From: Begonia masoniana | Taxonomy: Eukaryota > Streptophyta > Magnoliopsida > Cucurbitales > Begoniaceae | Reading direction: 5' to 3' | Length of the DNA: 64,000 nt | Assembly (NCBI GenBank): GCA_022432975.1 | Contig: CM039509.1 | Span: 3,163,043-3,227,042, forward strand | In this document: piece after piece, positions 1 through 10,589 of the stretch | Numbering within the stretch: the stretch's first letter is position 1 | Layout of the letters: each line of letters opens with the position of its first letter | Made by a program: the position numbers and the translations under genes | The notes under the pieces: generated by a model | Told to the model about the DNA's origin: nothing | The model's input: the letters and a program-made list of their open reading frames with translations, nothing else | The model's database searches: none

Positions 1-35
1 GCGCAGCTGAATAAGACTTAAATATTTTTTTTTTT

Positions 36-425
36 TGAAAAGAATAAGTATACCACTGCACCGGATAGACGATTATTGCATCAACATGCAGGGTGCCCGA
101 GTGGTTTTCCAGGATTGACCTACGCTAGGGTTATTACCAGTGCAGGTTCTGGAGAGAAGATCAGAAAAACGCATTACGAACGAGGTTATGGGCATTATGA
201 GTTCCTGGTTATGTCTTTTGGACTTACTAATGCCCCTGCAGCGTTTATGGACTTAATGAACCGTGTTTTCAAGGAGTATTTGGACAAGTTCAGCGTTGTT
301 TTCATTGACGACATTTGATTATTCTAAAAAAAGGAAGAGCACGCGGAGCATCTGAGGAATGTTTGGGAATTCTGAGTCAACACCGTTTATCCAAAGTTTC
401 TACAGTGCGAGTTTTTTCGAATGTC
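36..425 (+). pseudogene. Ty3/gypsy reverse transcriptase fragment
   Basis: This is a decayed piece of the reverse transcriptase domain of a Ty3/gypsy polyprotein. In shifting frames it reads the block after the [11 protein letters not shown] motif, then an intact stretch [20 protein letters not shown], then a run ending FIDDI, the catalytic box (F/Y-x-D-D type). A stop follows directly after FIDDI (about 316-318), and the next residues (EEHAEHLRN, then a degraded LSQHR..KFLQCE stretch) appear only across further stops. The fingers part before YGHYEF is out of frame. It resembles the RT of element A at 16942-21242 and is probably the same family. It is truncated by the window edge on the left and meets an opposed gag fragment near 425-430. 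It cannot make a functional enzyme. Confidence 0.9.
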
Positions 426-429
426 AGCC

Positions 430-1037
430 GACGTCCGGCGATAAAACAACCAACAAGGAAAGTTTCAGGTAAGCCATCCACTTGATTGGAAAGCTTTTCA
501 AAAGCTTCTTGGTACAAGGCGACGGTGGTGGTTTGATGCAGGCGTGATAGAGCTTCCGCTGGGTCTTCGTAATCAGTTGGGCCAAAGCGTAGAATGACAG
601 CCTTGGTGAATGAAGTTCAAGTTAGAGGACCACGAAATTTTGTTAACCAACGATACCATTGCAAGGCAATGCCGTCTAGATGGAAGGAAGCGAGTTGAAC
701 TTGTTGAGTTGGGGAAATGCCTTGGAAATCAAAGTATTGTTCGGCCTTGTAGATCCAGCCTGTAGGGTCTTCGCCGTTGAAACCTGAGAAGAACAGCTTG
801 AGATGGTGGTAATGGTGGTCAGGGATGGTGGGTGAGCGGCCATTGGTGGGTGAATGAGAAGACGGTCTGACGGCGAAAGGATTGATATCGGACGAATTTC
901 GGGAGGTGCGCAGAGCTTGGAGCTCGGACAGAACTGCTTGTAAAGCTGCGTGCACTTAATCAAAGTTAGACTCATGACGAGCAAAAACTTCGTTCACTTC
1001 CGTGCAAAATTCTGCATTAGATCGACCACGGGTATCC
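430..1037 (-). pseudogene. LTR-retrotransposon gag fragment (Ty3/gypsy-like)
   Basis: Read on the minus strand from an ATG at about 1037, this is the N-terminal part of a gag protein: MDTRGRSN.., a coiled region, then HLKLFFSGFNGEDPTGWIYK (the retrotransposon gag signature), QYFDFQGI, ALQWYRW, and after a stop FTKAVILRFGPTDYEDP and EALSRLHQTTTVALYQEAF. Two in-frame stops are visible, one just before the internal Met at 955 (in ..NFD*) and one at about 617 where Trp would be expected before the FTKA block. The copy continues to about 430 and is cut there against the opposed RT scrap. Upstream sit a primer-binding site and an LTR in the right order. No zinc knuckle, protease or RT remains. Dead copy. 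Confidence 0.85.
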
Positions 1038-1057
1038 ATGAAACCGGTGGTTTATGG

Positions 1058-1069
1058 GCTCTGATACCA
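1058..1069 (-). other. tRNA-iMet primer-binding site
   Basis: On the minus strand the sequence TGGTATCAGAGC, complementary to the 3' end of initiator Met tRNA, lies one base inside the LTR end and about 20 bases before the gag ATG. This is the standard minus-strand primer site of plant LTR retrotransposons. Confidence 0.85.
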
Positions 1070-1070
1070 C

Positions 1071-1283
1071 TGATAAGGTTGATTGTGATACGAACAAGGA
1101 TAAAGAGAGAGATAGAATGATAAAGAGAGATTGAGTATTCTTTTCCATTCCCCCTTCTATGTTGGAAATGAATGACACTTTAAAAAAACTAAAAGCAACA
1201 ATTAACTTCCCACTAATCGGTTTCCACTAATCCATAAACGATAATATAGGCTAGGGGTTAGTCTCCACTAATGCACGTATCAC
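1071..1283 (-). mobile_element. Short 5' LTR of the gag fragment
   Basis: On the minus strand the segment starts TGTGATACG and ends CCTTATCA, so it has TG...CA termini, and it abuts the primer-binding site. At about 213 bp it is short for a gypsy LTR. Its outer border could be 1283 or 1285 because of a CACACA run. No partner LTR is present, so no target duplication can be read. Confidence 0.65.
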
Positions 1284-1468
1284 ACACCAATGTTGTTGGC
1301 TAATAGAATCTCATCATTCCGACATTTATTACCCAAAGATGGTAGCGTGGATATATCAACAGTTGAGTACCCTCCCCTTGCAAGCCTCCTTTTAACCTGT
1401 TCTAGTTCCACCCAATGTCGTTGTTCTGGAGACAGACTTACTATATTTAGGATCCATTTGGGGCTGCT
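1280..1468 (-). other. Unrecognised coding-like stretch next to an LTR
   Basis: On the minus strand one frame is open and has codon-like composition: it contains SPEQRHWVELEQVKRRLARG followed by GYSTVDISTLPSLGNK and ends LLANNIGV-stop, with the stop codon falling in the LTR border at 1280-1282. The open frame continues upstream into AT-rich sequence, and an AG at about 1469 could be an acceptor. I do not recognise a family. It may be an exon of a minus-strand gene (perhaps the same transcription unit as the BSD exon at 1927-2302) truncated by the LTR, or a retroelement remnant. The overlapping plus-strand frame looks less protein-like. Confidence 0.25.
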
Positions 1469-1499
1469 TAGGGGCCACTTACAAATGCTTATTTGATAA

Positions 1500-1926
1500 T
1501 GTAATTTCTCTAATTTGACAGTAGAATTTACAATTCTTTTAATGATCTACAACAGATTTCAAAATCATAAAAATTAAACTTCAAATTTCTACTTATCTCA
1601 TAAGTTGTTCAACCTTTTAAACTAAACTAAATATTTGATATTTTGGTATAAAGCATTTCAATTTATGTCATTTAATTTTTTCATGATATGAATTTGATTC
1701 TAGATGAGCCGTAGTTTATAAAATTGAAATAATTATCATCATATACTTTTATCTATTTTGATACTACCGCAAAAACTAATTATTACAGTTCATCAAACAT
1801 GTAAAATTTCATAAATCATCTTTTACAGGTTAATTTAAACAATCACTCGATTTTTGTAACAGTACAATTAGTAGTCTGTAGTCAACCAAATTGGTCATTG
1901 CAAGATTTTAACAACAAATTAAATAC
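1500..1926. other. AT-rich sequence, probable intron of the BSD-family gene
   Basis: No coding sequence, repeat border or RNA gene is recognised. It lies directly downstream of a plausible GT donor on the minus strand (intron begins at 1926) and is AT-rich, as expected of a plant intron. Confidence 0.4.
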
Positions 1927-2302
1927 CTCCCAGTGGAAAATCCTGAAACGTGGTTATGGTGATCCCTTTCACAAAGTCCCTCAGCTCTTCGGTGATTCCA
2001 AATCTTTCCAGATCATCAGAACAATCATCCGATATCTCAACCTGGCGGGATGGAGAAACCCCCTCGATCATGTACTTGATTTGATCGGCAGACTTCAGCG
2101 CTTCGATTCTTATTTGTTCAGCCCGATTAGAGGCTTCCGAAGCAAGATCCTTAGACCTTTTGGCAGTCTCGGAGAAAATTTCGGAAAATCTTGAAGGTCC
2201 AAGAGCGAGATCCTGATATCGCTCAGCGGCTTCCTTGGTAAGATCGTGCGACCGCTTCACTGCCTCTTCAGCGAAGCCTCGAGCTCTCTGCCAGAAATCC
2301 AT
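1927..2302 (-). CDS. BSD-domain-containing protein family, first coding exon
   Basis: The exon starts at ATG 2302 and encodes about 125 residues: MDFWQRARGFAEEAVKRSHD, then helical Ala/Lys/Glu-rich repeats (TKEAAERYQDL, AKRSKDLASEASNRAEQIRI, EALKSADQIK), then an acidic stretch and LERFGITEELRDFVKGITIT ending TFQDFPLG. This is the characteristic N-terminus of plant BSD-domain proteins (named after BTF2-like factors, synapse-associated proteins and DOS2-like proteins); their molecular role is poorly known. The BSD fold itself would come from later exons. A G|GTATTT donor fits at 1927/1926, in the phase expected for continuation after FPL. No later exon is recognised in the 1.9 kb to the left edge, which instead holds retrotransposon debris. 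Either intron 1 runs off the window or the gene is a truncated 5' piece. The exon has no internal stop. Confidence 0.65.
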
Positions 2303-2737
2303 GTACTAAACTCCAATCTCTGCTCGCTCGTTCGCTGTGTTTCTTCTTCCTCAACAATAGTCTGATTGGGTAGTCGAGAGAAATGATCAAGTGCGGAAAG
2401 GCACACGATTCTACATGTATACATCGTAAATCTTAATCCATGCAAAGCTTATTTCTATCCAATTTTGGGCTTGAATTCTTATTTCATTGCTACCATCCGA
2501 TCCGTTTCGATTGATTGCTTTCGATAATCGATAAGCTCAAGTAATTCTCGTAAAGCCGACAATATTACTATTTACTAACGTCTATGAGTATAGTAGATTA
2601 CTGACTTATGAAAATTAGAGACATTTTCAAGTTAGGATTAAAAAGTTGAGTATGTGTGTCACGTTTAGAATTTGATCGAATAAAATGTCTTAAACTAATA
2701 GTAAAATATGTTTTAATTAAAAAATTCACGACGTGAC
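2303..2737. promoter_or_regulatory. Upstream region of the BSD-family exon
   Basis: This gap holds the presumed 5' UTR and promoter of the minus-strand BSD exon. I see no unambiguous TATA box and no coding sequence; short open frames here overlap the leader only. It ends at the GTGAC target duplication of the copia element. Confidence 0.35.
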
Positions 2738-3506
<769 letters not shown>

Positions 3507-3508
3507 AC

Positions 3509-3520
3509 TGGTATCAGAGC
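3509..3520 (+). other. tRNA-iMet primer-binding site of the copia element
   Basis: TGGTATCAGAGC lies two bases after the 5' LTR, the standard position for priming minus-strand synthesis by initiator Met tRNA. Confidence 0.92.
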
Positions 3521-4309
3521 TTCAGGTTGAAGTATTTTTTCGAAAATCATGGTTTGATTCTTCGAAGGGTATCGATCAATTTGAGGTTTGTAATTTTAGA
3601 AATTGAAATTACAATCTTGGAAGAAAAAGAAATTATTTGGAGGAAATAAAAAAAAAAAGAAAAAAAAGGATTTTTGTGTCTGTTCTCCAACGCGAAGAAC
3701 AGAGAAGCCCACGCGAAGAGCAGCAGAAGAAGAGAGTCGCCCCTCGCGAAGAAGTCGCCGTCGCCGCGCGGAGAGGAAAGCTGCCGCGCCGTCCGACGAG
3801 AACAGAGTGCCCTAGCTGCTGCCCACCGTTGCACACCAAAGGAGGAGAAGAAGCCGCCGATTTCGCACAGAAGAAGACTCTTCATTCGCTGCTGTCGTAG
3901 CCGCCGCTATCCCCAAGCATCAAACAGAACCGATCGCCGTCCCTGCTCAGTCGCACATCGTCGTTCTTGCTCCGTCGCACATCGCCGTCGACGTCCTCCG
4001 ATCAGAAGCCCTAGGTGAGGGCTTGGCCAAAGAAGAACAGAGGTTCAGTTCTGTTCTCTGCCCGAGCAGCGACGAACAACAAATTGCTGAGATATTTTTG
4101 GGATATTTTTTGGAAATAAAATTATCTGATTTTTTGGGCAGACTTGGATTGATTATTGGGTAGAATAATTAATCAGGAAATTATCGATTTGTTGGGCATT
4201 TTTGTTGGTTCAGAATATTTTGGAATTTATTTTGAATATTTGAGATTAATTATTGGGGTTGAATAATTGATCTGGAAATATCTGTTTTGGGCATTGATTA
4301 TCGATAACG
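3521..4309 (+). other. Copia element leader (no coding sequence)
   Basis: Untranslated leader between primer site and gag. It begins AT-rich with A-rich runs near 3625-3668, then becomes GC-rich (about 3690-4020) with many CGCCG and AGAAG words. Several overlapping open frames rich in Arg, Lys and Ser appear in this stretch on both strands; none resembles a known protein. Confidence 0.6.
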
Positions 4310-5059
4310 ATGTCAGGCGAAGATAACACATGATACATTATTAAAAAATTCAATGGGACAGATTTCACATTCTGGAGAATGCAAATCGAGGATTACTTGT
4401 ACGAGAAAGGACTTCATCTTCCTTTGAGTGTGAAACCAGAGAAGATGGAAGACGGTGAATGGAATCTCCTTGATAGAAAGGTTTTGGGAGTCGTCCGATT
4501 GACGCTAGCCAAAAGCGTTGCTCACAACGTGGCGAAGGAGAAGACCACCGCGAGTCTGATGAAGACTCTATCTGATATGTACGAGAAACCATCTGCGAAT
4601 AATTAGGTATTTCTTATGAAGAAACTTTTTAATCTGAAGATGATTGATGGTGCTTCTGTCGCAGCGCATCTGAATGAGTTCAATACAATTGTGAATCAAT
4701 TGCTATCTGTGAAAATTGATTTTGAGGATGAGGTTCGTGCCCTAATTTTGTTGGCGTCTCTACCGAATAGTTGGGAGCCTATGAGAGCTGCAGTTAGTAA
4801 CTCAGTTGGAAGTGCTAAGCTGGTATTCACCGATGTGAGGGATCGTATTCTTGCCGAGGAGGTTCGTAAAATTGATTCTGGTGAAACATCGACAGATTCA
4901 GCTCTGAATGTTGAAAATAGGGGCAGAAGTCAAAGTAAAGGTCCGGGCAATAGAAATCGAAATCAGAGGAAGTCCGGAAAACACGCCAACTTTGAGTGTT
5001 ATCATTGTGGCAAGAAAGGACAAAGAGAATTTGTCACAAGTTTCTTCGGGAGAATCTAA
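4310..5059 (+). pseudogene. Copia gag, broken
   Basis: Starts ATG at 4310 (MSGEDNT), is stopped at 4331-4333, then reads KFNGTDFTFWRMQIEDYLYE, the usual N-terminus of TNT1-94-like copia gag, through KVLGVVRLTLAKSVAHNVAKE. A second stop sits after PSANN (about 4604). The frame resumes MKKLFNLKMIDGASVAAHLN and RALILLASLPNSWEPMRAAV, then reaches the zinc knuckle CYHCGKKG at about 5000-5020, where the frame is lost and the His and last Cys of CCHC are not kept. Gag normally forms the virus-like particle and the knuckle binds RNA; here at least two stops and one frameshift prevent that. Upstream leader and primer site are intact. Confidence 0.9.
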
Positions 5060-5679
5060 ATGCCAAAGGAAAGGAAAAGATGTTCGAAGAGGGTGACATA
5101 GATGAGGAAGCAGATACAGCCACCGAGGAGTCCTTTAGTGTGTACAACGAGGATGTTGTAAATTCTTATTGCCAAGATACGAGTTGGGTGATAGATAGTG
5201 ACGCTTCAATACATGCCACTTCGCGGAGAGATTTCTTTACATCCTACACTTCGGGTGACTTTGGAAGTGTGAGGATGGAAAATAGTGGCGTTGCAAAAGC
5301 CATTGGTATGGGAGATGTGTGTTTAGAGACCAACATCGGCAACACCTTGGTTTTGAGAGGTGTGAAGCACATCCCCGACATCCGCAAGAATTTGGTCTCA
5401 ACTGGAAAGCTCGACGACGAAGGTTTTGGCAACACCTTTCGTGATGGAAAATGGAAGCTTACCAGAGGTTCATTGATTGTGGCGAGAGGAGAAAAATACT
5501 CCTCATTATATGTGATGCATGCGAAGATCGCGGGTTCCACAGTCAATGTGAATGTAATGGGTAATAAGGCTGTAAAGTTTGTGAATTCACCTTTTAAGAA
5601 AAAGGTTGAGAAGACTCGGAAGAAATCAGGTTCTCGGATGAAGTTCAGGTTAGGATCTGATGGAACATCAGGCTGGTGA
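5030..5679 (+). pseudogene. Copia protease remnant and truncated pol
   Basis: In the frame following the gag frameshift the sequence reads ICHKFLRENLNAKGKEKMFE, an acidic stretch, then SWVIDSDASIHATSRRDFF. The copia aspartic protease active site is normally D-S-G-A; here the Gly codon is replaced by Asp, giving D-S-D-A, so the peptidase should be inactive. Downstream GVKHIPDIRKNLVSTGKLDD and YVMHAKIAGSTVNVN match the rest of the protease region. The H-x-x-H..C-x-x-C integrase head that should follow is absent: the frame runs into a basic tail (FKKKVEKTRKKSGSRMKFRL) and stops at 5677-5679. Confidence 0.85.
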
Positions 5680-6144
5680 GTCAGCCTATTACAGATGCTC
5701 AGTCATCAGTTTCAGTGTCACGTCAGAATAATATCGTCAAAGGCAGAACCATGTGGAAGGTTAAAACTCCGGGACGATATGATAAAACTATGAGTTATGC
5801 ATTGAATGTGTTCGATGGTAACGATTCCTGTGTGGAGTCTTCGACATGTTCAGATGGAGTTCGTTGCAGCAACTCTGATAGTTCAGTGATACCATGGAGG
5901 AGGAGATGCGATTTCTTCTCAAGTAAGTCTATCAAGTTTAAGCAGAGCTTAAACTTGAACGGTATCGGATGCTGAGATGGTCCATATGGGGCCTTTGTGG
6001 TAGAGGAGCTTATTTTTAATGGAGTTTTGCAGATTTGTTTCCTTGTTGGAATTTTGTTGAAGGTGGAGATTGTCAGAGTTCAGTGTTCTGGATTCGCTTT
6101 GGGTTGGGCTTAGTAGCCCGTTGGATCTCTCATGTGGAATTCGT
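5680..6144 (+). other. Residual copia internal sequence after the deletion
   Basis: A 99-residue open frame (5676-5975, starting MSQPITDAQSSVSVSRQNNI) is Ser-rich with no recognised domain. It probably represents the 3' end of the internal region joined to the protease by the deletion that removed integrase, RT and RNase H. A near-duplicate of the polypurine segment (AGGTGGAGATTGT) occurs at about 6060-6072. Confidence 0.5.
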
Positions 6145-6158
6145 GTCAAGGTGGAGTT
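6145..6158 (+). other. Polypurine tract of the copia element
   Basis: GTCAAGGTGGAGTT directly precedes the 3' LTR, the position of the plus-strand primer. Confidence 0.7.
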
Positions 6159-6424
6159 TGTTAGAATTTGGTGTGACCCGAATTCTAGTTGGGCCGGGTC
6201 GGGCCCGTATATCAATATTAGGGTTTTACGTTTTCTCTATTTATTGATGCTTGAGTCGCAAAACTCATTGTACCGAATTTGATATTAGTGATTCTCTCCT
6301 CTGCCCGTGATTTTTTCCCTTTCTAGGGTTTCCACGTAAAATTCGGTTTCCATTATTTTCTAGTTTTTCTTTTTCGGTTTTCTGGATCGTTCGTTACAGG
6401 TGGTTAGGGCGTCTAATCCTAACA
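6159..6424 (+). repeat. 3' LTR of the copia element
   Basis: A 266-bp LTR, TGTTAGAATT...CCTAACA, followed by the GTGAC target duplication (6425-6429). It lacks the T expansion of the 5' LTR. TATTTATTGATG at about 6238 is a possible TATA-like element. Confidence 0.93.
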
Positions 6425-6666
6425 GTGACATGTAACATAGAAAGATAAAAGTCATTGTACGTAACAAATTCGATGATTTTTCTATCAGTCTTTTCGTTGT
6501 TACATGTCGATAGCATATCAAGTAAATGAGGTTTATAGCGTAATTGTGGTCTAGGAATGATGTTGAACTAGAATTGTTTAACATTGCCGGTATAAAAGAC
6601 AAGAATGTAGAGCATGAGGTGGGATGCTGAGCAAAGTCGACCTAGCTCGACTACTTATGTTCGACT

Positions 6667-7247
6667 TGTTGGGATTTTTTGAAGATTGAATATGAGAGAG
6701 AAAAAATTGCTGAGAAAGTGTGAGAAAAAAAAGTTTAAATTCACGTGACTAATTTTCAAGTATTAATGAGTTACAAAATTGTGCGATTATATAAATTTGC
6801 ACTCCCTCAAAATTCCTTCGCATGGATGTTAGACGATCAAAACTTCACGTTTGTTCAAGTCATTCTCAAACTGAAGTTGGAATGTCTCGTAACGACGAAC
6901 GACACACAGCTTCACAAGACTTCAAAACTTTGAAACTTCAATTATTTATAAAATATCGACAAATTATTGTTCATCTTTCGACACTAAGTCCTAAAAAATC
7001 AGTGTAATATATTGGCATATCTTTTGCACAAGAAAACAACTTCTTGTTAGCATTTACCACATTATCATTTTTGTGTTTTTACTCATTTATCCTTTGTTAA
7101 TGTTTTATATAAAAACTCAATGTACATTGTAATTACTAAGAGTGAAGAAATACAAACAGTACAATCTATCCTTTCAGCTCTCTCTTATCTCTGTTCTTCG
7201 TCTATTTCCTTTTATCTACTTTACAGAAATCTAACGTGGTGTCAGAG
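6667..7247 (+). mobile_element. Probable copia LTR fragment plus primer-binding site
   Basis: TGTTGGGATTTTTTGAAG at 6667 resembles a copia LTR start. The 3' part has ATATAAAAACTC, a pyrimidine-rich stretch with many CTCT and TTCTTC words, and ends ACAGAAATCTAACG, followed by TGGTGTCAGAG (7237-7247), a one-base variant of the iMet primer site. No gag follows and no second LTR is seen, so the limits are tentative. Confidence 0.5.
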
Positions 7248-7335
7248 TCAAAAACTCTGTACGATGTGAGGACCTCACGCGCACTAACACGCTAGACGTA
7301 GAAGAAAAACCTACCACGCTAGACGTGTGGGCGGA

Positions 7336-7470
7336 TGTTGACAATCCCACATCGACAGAAAAGAAAGTAAAGATCCAGTATATAATAATATGGGATTTCC
7401 TCAATCTTTGAGCTAGCTTTTGGAATGAATTCTACCATTCTCATTCTGTCACTTCTTAATGTATCAAATA
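7336..7470 (+). mobile_element. TRIM-type LTR fragment
   Basis: TGTTGACAATCCCACATCGA followed by TATATAATAATATGGGA and TTTGAGCTAGCTTTTGGAAT has the same arrangement as the TRIM LTR at 8865: a start with CCCACATCG and a later GAGCTAG-TTTTGG motif. No partner LTR is seen. The right border is estimated. Confidence 0.5.
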
Positions 7471-7946
7471 GACCCAGATGAAATATGAAATCAAGAAAGC
7501 CATACGAAAGAACAAGCAAAGCAAATCACACGAAGACTAGAGTGAAATGTTGATCAACATGGTAGACCACTTTTCAATTTAATGTTCGTGTTGTTCCACC
7601 TAAAGTAATCGTAGCACTTATTTCTAAGCCCACACGTTTCAACATGTCATTGACAACTAAAATTACGTGACGGTCTATTTATGATAATTCTTGTCTCGTT
7701 GATGTGCAAGTTGTTAATGTAAATGTAACATGTTATTCGTCGTTTTAGTTAGTTTACATTATTTTAGACACTCTAGTTCTTCAAGGGGACCAAAAAGAAG
7801 AGAAAATCAGATGATGGTTATAAAGGGGCCCACAAACACATGGTATGTAGGTCCAGTTGGGCCCACAATGAGAGGATTGTCCACTCCACAACCTACTGGG
7901 CCTGAGGTAAGTAAAGCAATTGGGGTTGATGGCATTAGTGTGTGAG

Positions 7947-7950
<4 letters not shown>

Positions 7951-7978
<28 letters not shown>
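7951..7978. repeat. (GA)n microsatellite
   Basis: Fourteen AG dinucleotides in a row. Confidence 0.97.
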
Positions 7979-7980
<2 letters not shown>

Positions 7981-8004
7981 CACTTGAAGGCCAGTGGTTA
8001 GGGT

Positions 8005-8309
8005 TAGGGGTAAAAATTGGATAGGTTAAAATCAAAAATCAAAAAATCTTAGTTCGGTTCGGTTTTTATTTTGGGAAAATCAATTTTGGAACCGAATTGA
8101 GATTTTCGATTCGGTTCGGTTCTTGATTTCTTCGTTCAAAAACATATCAATTTTCTAATTTGTATATTAAAAATTACACAATGTAGACAATGACTGATCA
8201 AAATCGGCCCAAACTGAGTTTAAACCAGACAAAACCGATACAAAATCAAGTTTAAATCGAAAAAAATCGAGAATCGAAACTGAACCGACCTGTACCAATT
8301 CTACCTCTA
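8005..8309. mobile_element. hAT-type MITE with GGTTCGG core
   Basis: The ends are imperfect terminal inverted repeats: TAGGGGTAAAAATTGG on the left and the complement of CCAATTCTACCTCTA on the right. They are bounded by an 8-bp target duplication with one mismatch, GTTAGGGT (7997-8004) and GTTAGGGC (8310-8317). The interior has repeated CGGTTCGG / CCGAACCG words and ATTTTCGATTCGG, so much of the 305 bp is self-complementary. An 8-bp duplication and TAGGG-type ends fit the hAT superfamily. No transposase is encoded. Confidence 0.75.
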
Positions 8310-8864
8310 GTTAGGGCACGAAGCATTGGAAGAAGGCTATTGAAAACACCCATATCTTTCTCCCTCTCGTTGGTAAGGTCATTATGTTTCTTCAATTTTC
8401 TGTTGTTTAGAACTACACCGACAAATGTTAGGTGAGAGTGGAAAGAAACTAATTTCCCAATCTTGTATAGCCTGTTCAAATACGCTAGCATATTAATGGA
8501 CAATAATTGAGCTTAGATTAATGGACGGCCAATAATTTTTATTTACTTATAGGTTTGTGGTTTGACACTTTCTTTCCTCGCCGTCTGAAAGTGTCATGGA
8601 TTGTGTTCTTAAAAGCATACGGGGCAACTAAGATTTACGTCGAACAATCAAAGTTTTCTTCTGGACCACGGTGAGCATATTTTAGTCATAGTGATGATCA
8701 ATGAAATATCAATTATCATTTCCAATTATGTATATAATTTACTTTTGAGATCTTATGTATTGATTTATAAAGATCTTATCCATTAAAATTTGTAAATTCA
8801 TTTGAAATCAGCCTTTGATATCATATTTATTTATTTTAGCTAATTTAAGTTTTGGTTAGCTCTT

Positions 8865-9143
8865 TGTTGGGATATCCCGCATCGGTTGTGAAAGGGGTTG
8901 GTGATCAGTTTATAAGTGTGAGAGAAAGTCTCATCTCTTGAGCTAGTTTTTGGGATTAAGAAGGCCCAAGATCACCTAATATCGATATCAGAGCCCAGGT
9001 TTACAACAAATTTTAGTCCATCGGGAGAAACTGGGTTGTCATCTCTTCGACCCAAGGCCCGATGTGTGAAGGGAGAGATTGTTGGGATATCCCACATCGG
9101 TTGTGAAAGGAATTGGTTATCAGTTTATAAGTGTGAGGGAAAG
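8865..9143 (+). mobile_element. TRIM retrotransposon, 3' LTR truncated
   Basis: Two direct copies of TGTTGGGATATCCC(G/A)CATCGG start at 8865 and 9080. The first LTR runs to about 8978, and is followed by GATATCAGAGCCC (an iMet primer-site variant). An internal stretch of about 80 bases without coding capacity ends in the purine tract GAAGGGAGAGAT directly before the second LTR. That LTR is lost after about 64 bases at 9143. The small size, both LTR starts, primer site and polypurine tract together identify a terminal-repeat retrotransposon in miniature. Confidence 0.85.
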
Positions 9144-10589
9144 CTGAGAGCTGACATTTGCATCACATTGTGCCAAGTAGTCACAATTTTAATTTTGGTG
9201 TTATAAAATCTGTCCATTTCCCATAGAATTTCTCTCTCTATTAATATTTGTAATTGATATTTTCTTTCAAGTGCTTGAAAAGGAAAGAATGTTTTATTCA
9301 TGCTCCAATTTTTATCAAGAAAAATGGTGGGGTTGGTGATGTGGAAGCATTTGACGAAACAAATAGTGACAATAACGGTGAGTGTGGAGTAGAAATGCAA
9401 GAAAATCATGTCATTCACGTTGATCCAAACAAACAAAATAATTTACAAGGATGTAAAAGGGTTACATCTGGTAATAGACCTTCAATATAAGGAGCATGAT
9501 ATAGTTTTACATACACCGGAGTAATAACACAATTTAGGGTGGGATCTCCGATCTAATTGCTTTATTGTGATTTAGTTAAACAAGTGTTGCAAGTGAGGAA
9601 TTTCATCATTATGTTTAAACTAACAAGCAAAATATTCAATATAACGCATACCCGCTACTAGTTTAAATAAAATATTTCATGATTTTAATTAGTGAAAAAA
9701 GAAAAATCGAGAGAGAAGAGATAGAAAGAGAAAGACAAATAGAAAAAGACCTTAGAGTCCCCACAACCGTTTTTTCATTCATTCAATCATAATCAATTTT
9801 TTATGGTACCATCGAATCTCAATCGAATAGTACAATATTCTCTGCATTGAATCTAAATTGATACGATTTTATTATTGGTATTATCTCATAAAACTTTGTA
9901 CTAATTGAAGATCTGAAAATAAAATTTTATTCATGAACTATTGCCCTCAATCTCTTTTAGCATGATCATTTGTGAAGCTTATTATTTGCTATTATGTTAG
10001 TTCAACGATAAGTAAATTGAGAAATATTATGATTTAAGTAGATCCCTAATCTTGATCATAGCGTGGGTGGAAAAAGATGAGATCGTCGAGAAAATGACTA
10101 TGGTCGAAAAGCGGTCAAACAATGTTTATCTAGAGAGTGGTGAATCGTGCGCTTAACGTAGATGCATGCTTACTCATGTTATTCGCTAGTTATCATTCTT
10201 GCTTTCCACATTTGATGGTCAAACTTACTTGCATAAAATGATTGAACACGTCTTCTCTTAACAAAGAAAGTTATCATAATCAACCCCTAAAACTTTATTA
10301 AAGGGCATTCTTCCACTAGATGGGACGCCCCGTTTATCCAAATAATGTGCCTTGAAAATGAAAGGAGTTGTTATTCATGTTGATATGGCGAAACTCAATG
10401 GGATTACATCCGAAATTTAATCAACTCATCTTATAGCCGTTGCCAAAAAATAGACACGAGGCAAAAATATGGCTAGGCTCGAAACTCAAATAGAAATATC
10501 TATAATTTTTTAGTCTTTGCCCTTTAAGGGCCGATAAAACTATTTTGAATATAATGTACATGTTAAAAAAACAGTTTCCCATCCTAGCA
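9144..10589. other. Intergenic, no gene recognised
   Basis: The longest open frame (9254-9490, plus, starting MIFSFKCLKRKECFIHAPIF) has no recognised domain and an AT-rich context. No RNA gene or clear repeat border is seen. Confidence 0.4.

Larger units (their letters stand above)
7248..7996. other. Intergenic, no gene recognised
   Basis: Apart from the TRIM fragment and the GA microsatellite, no coding sequence is supported. Two GGGCCCAC words occur near 7826 and 7858. Confidence 0.5.

Noticed and set aside
1290..1496. Plus-strand 68-residue frame
   Set aside because: The minus-strand frame over the same bases has more protein-like composition; the plus frame was treated as its shadow.
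3603..4018. Overlapping Arg/Lys/Ser-rich open frames in the copia leader
   Set aside because: Three frames on both strands are open because of base composition; none resembles a protein and they precede the gag start.
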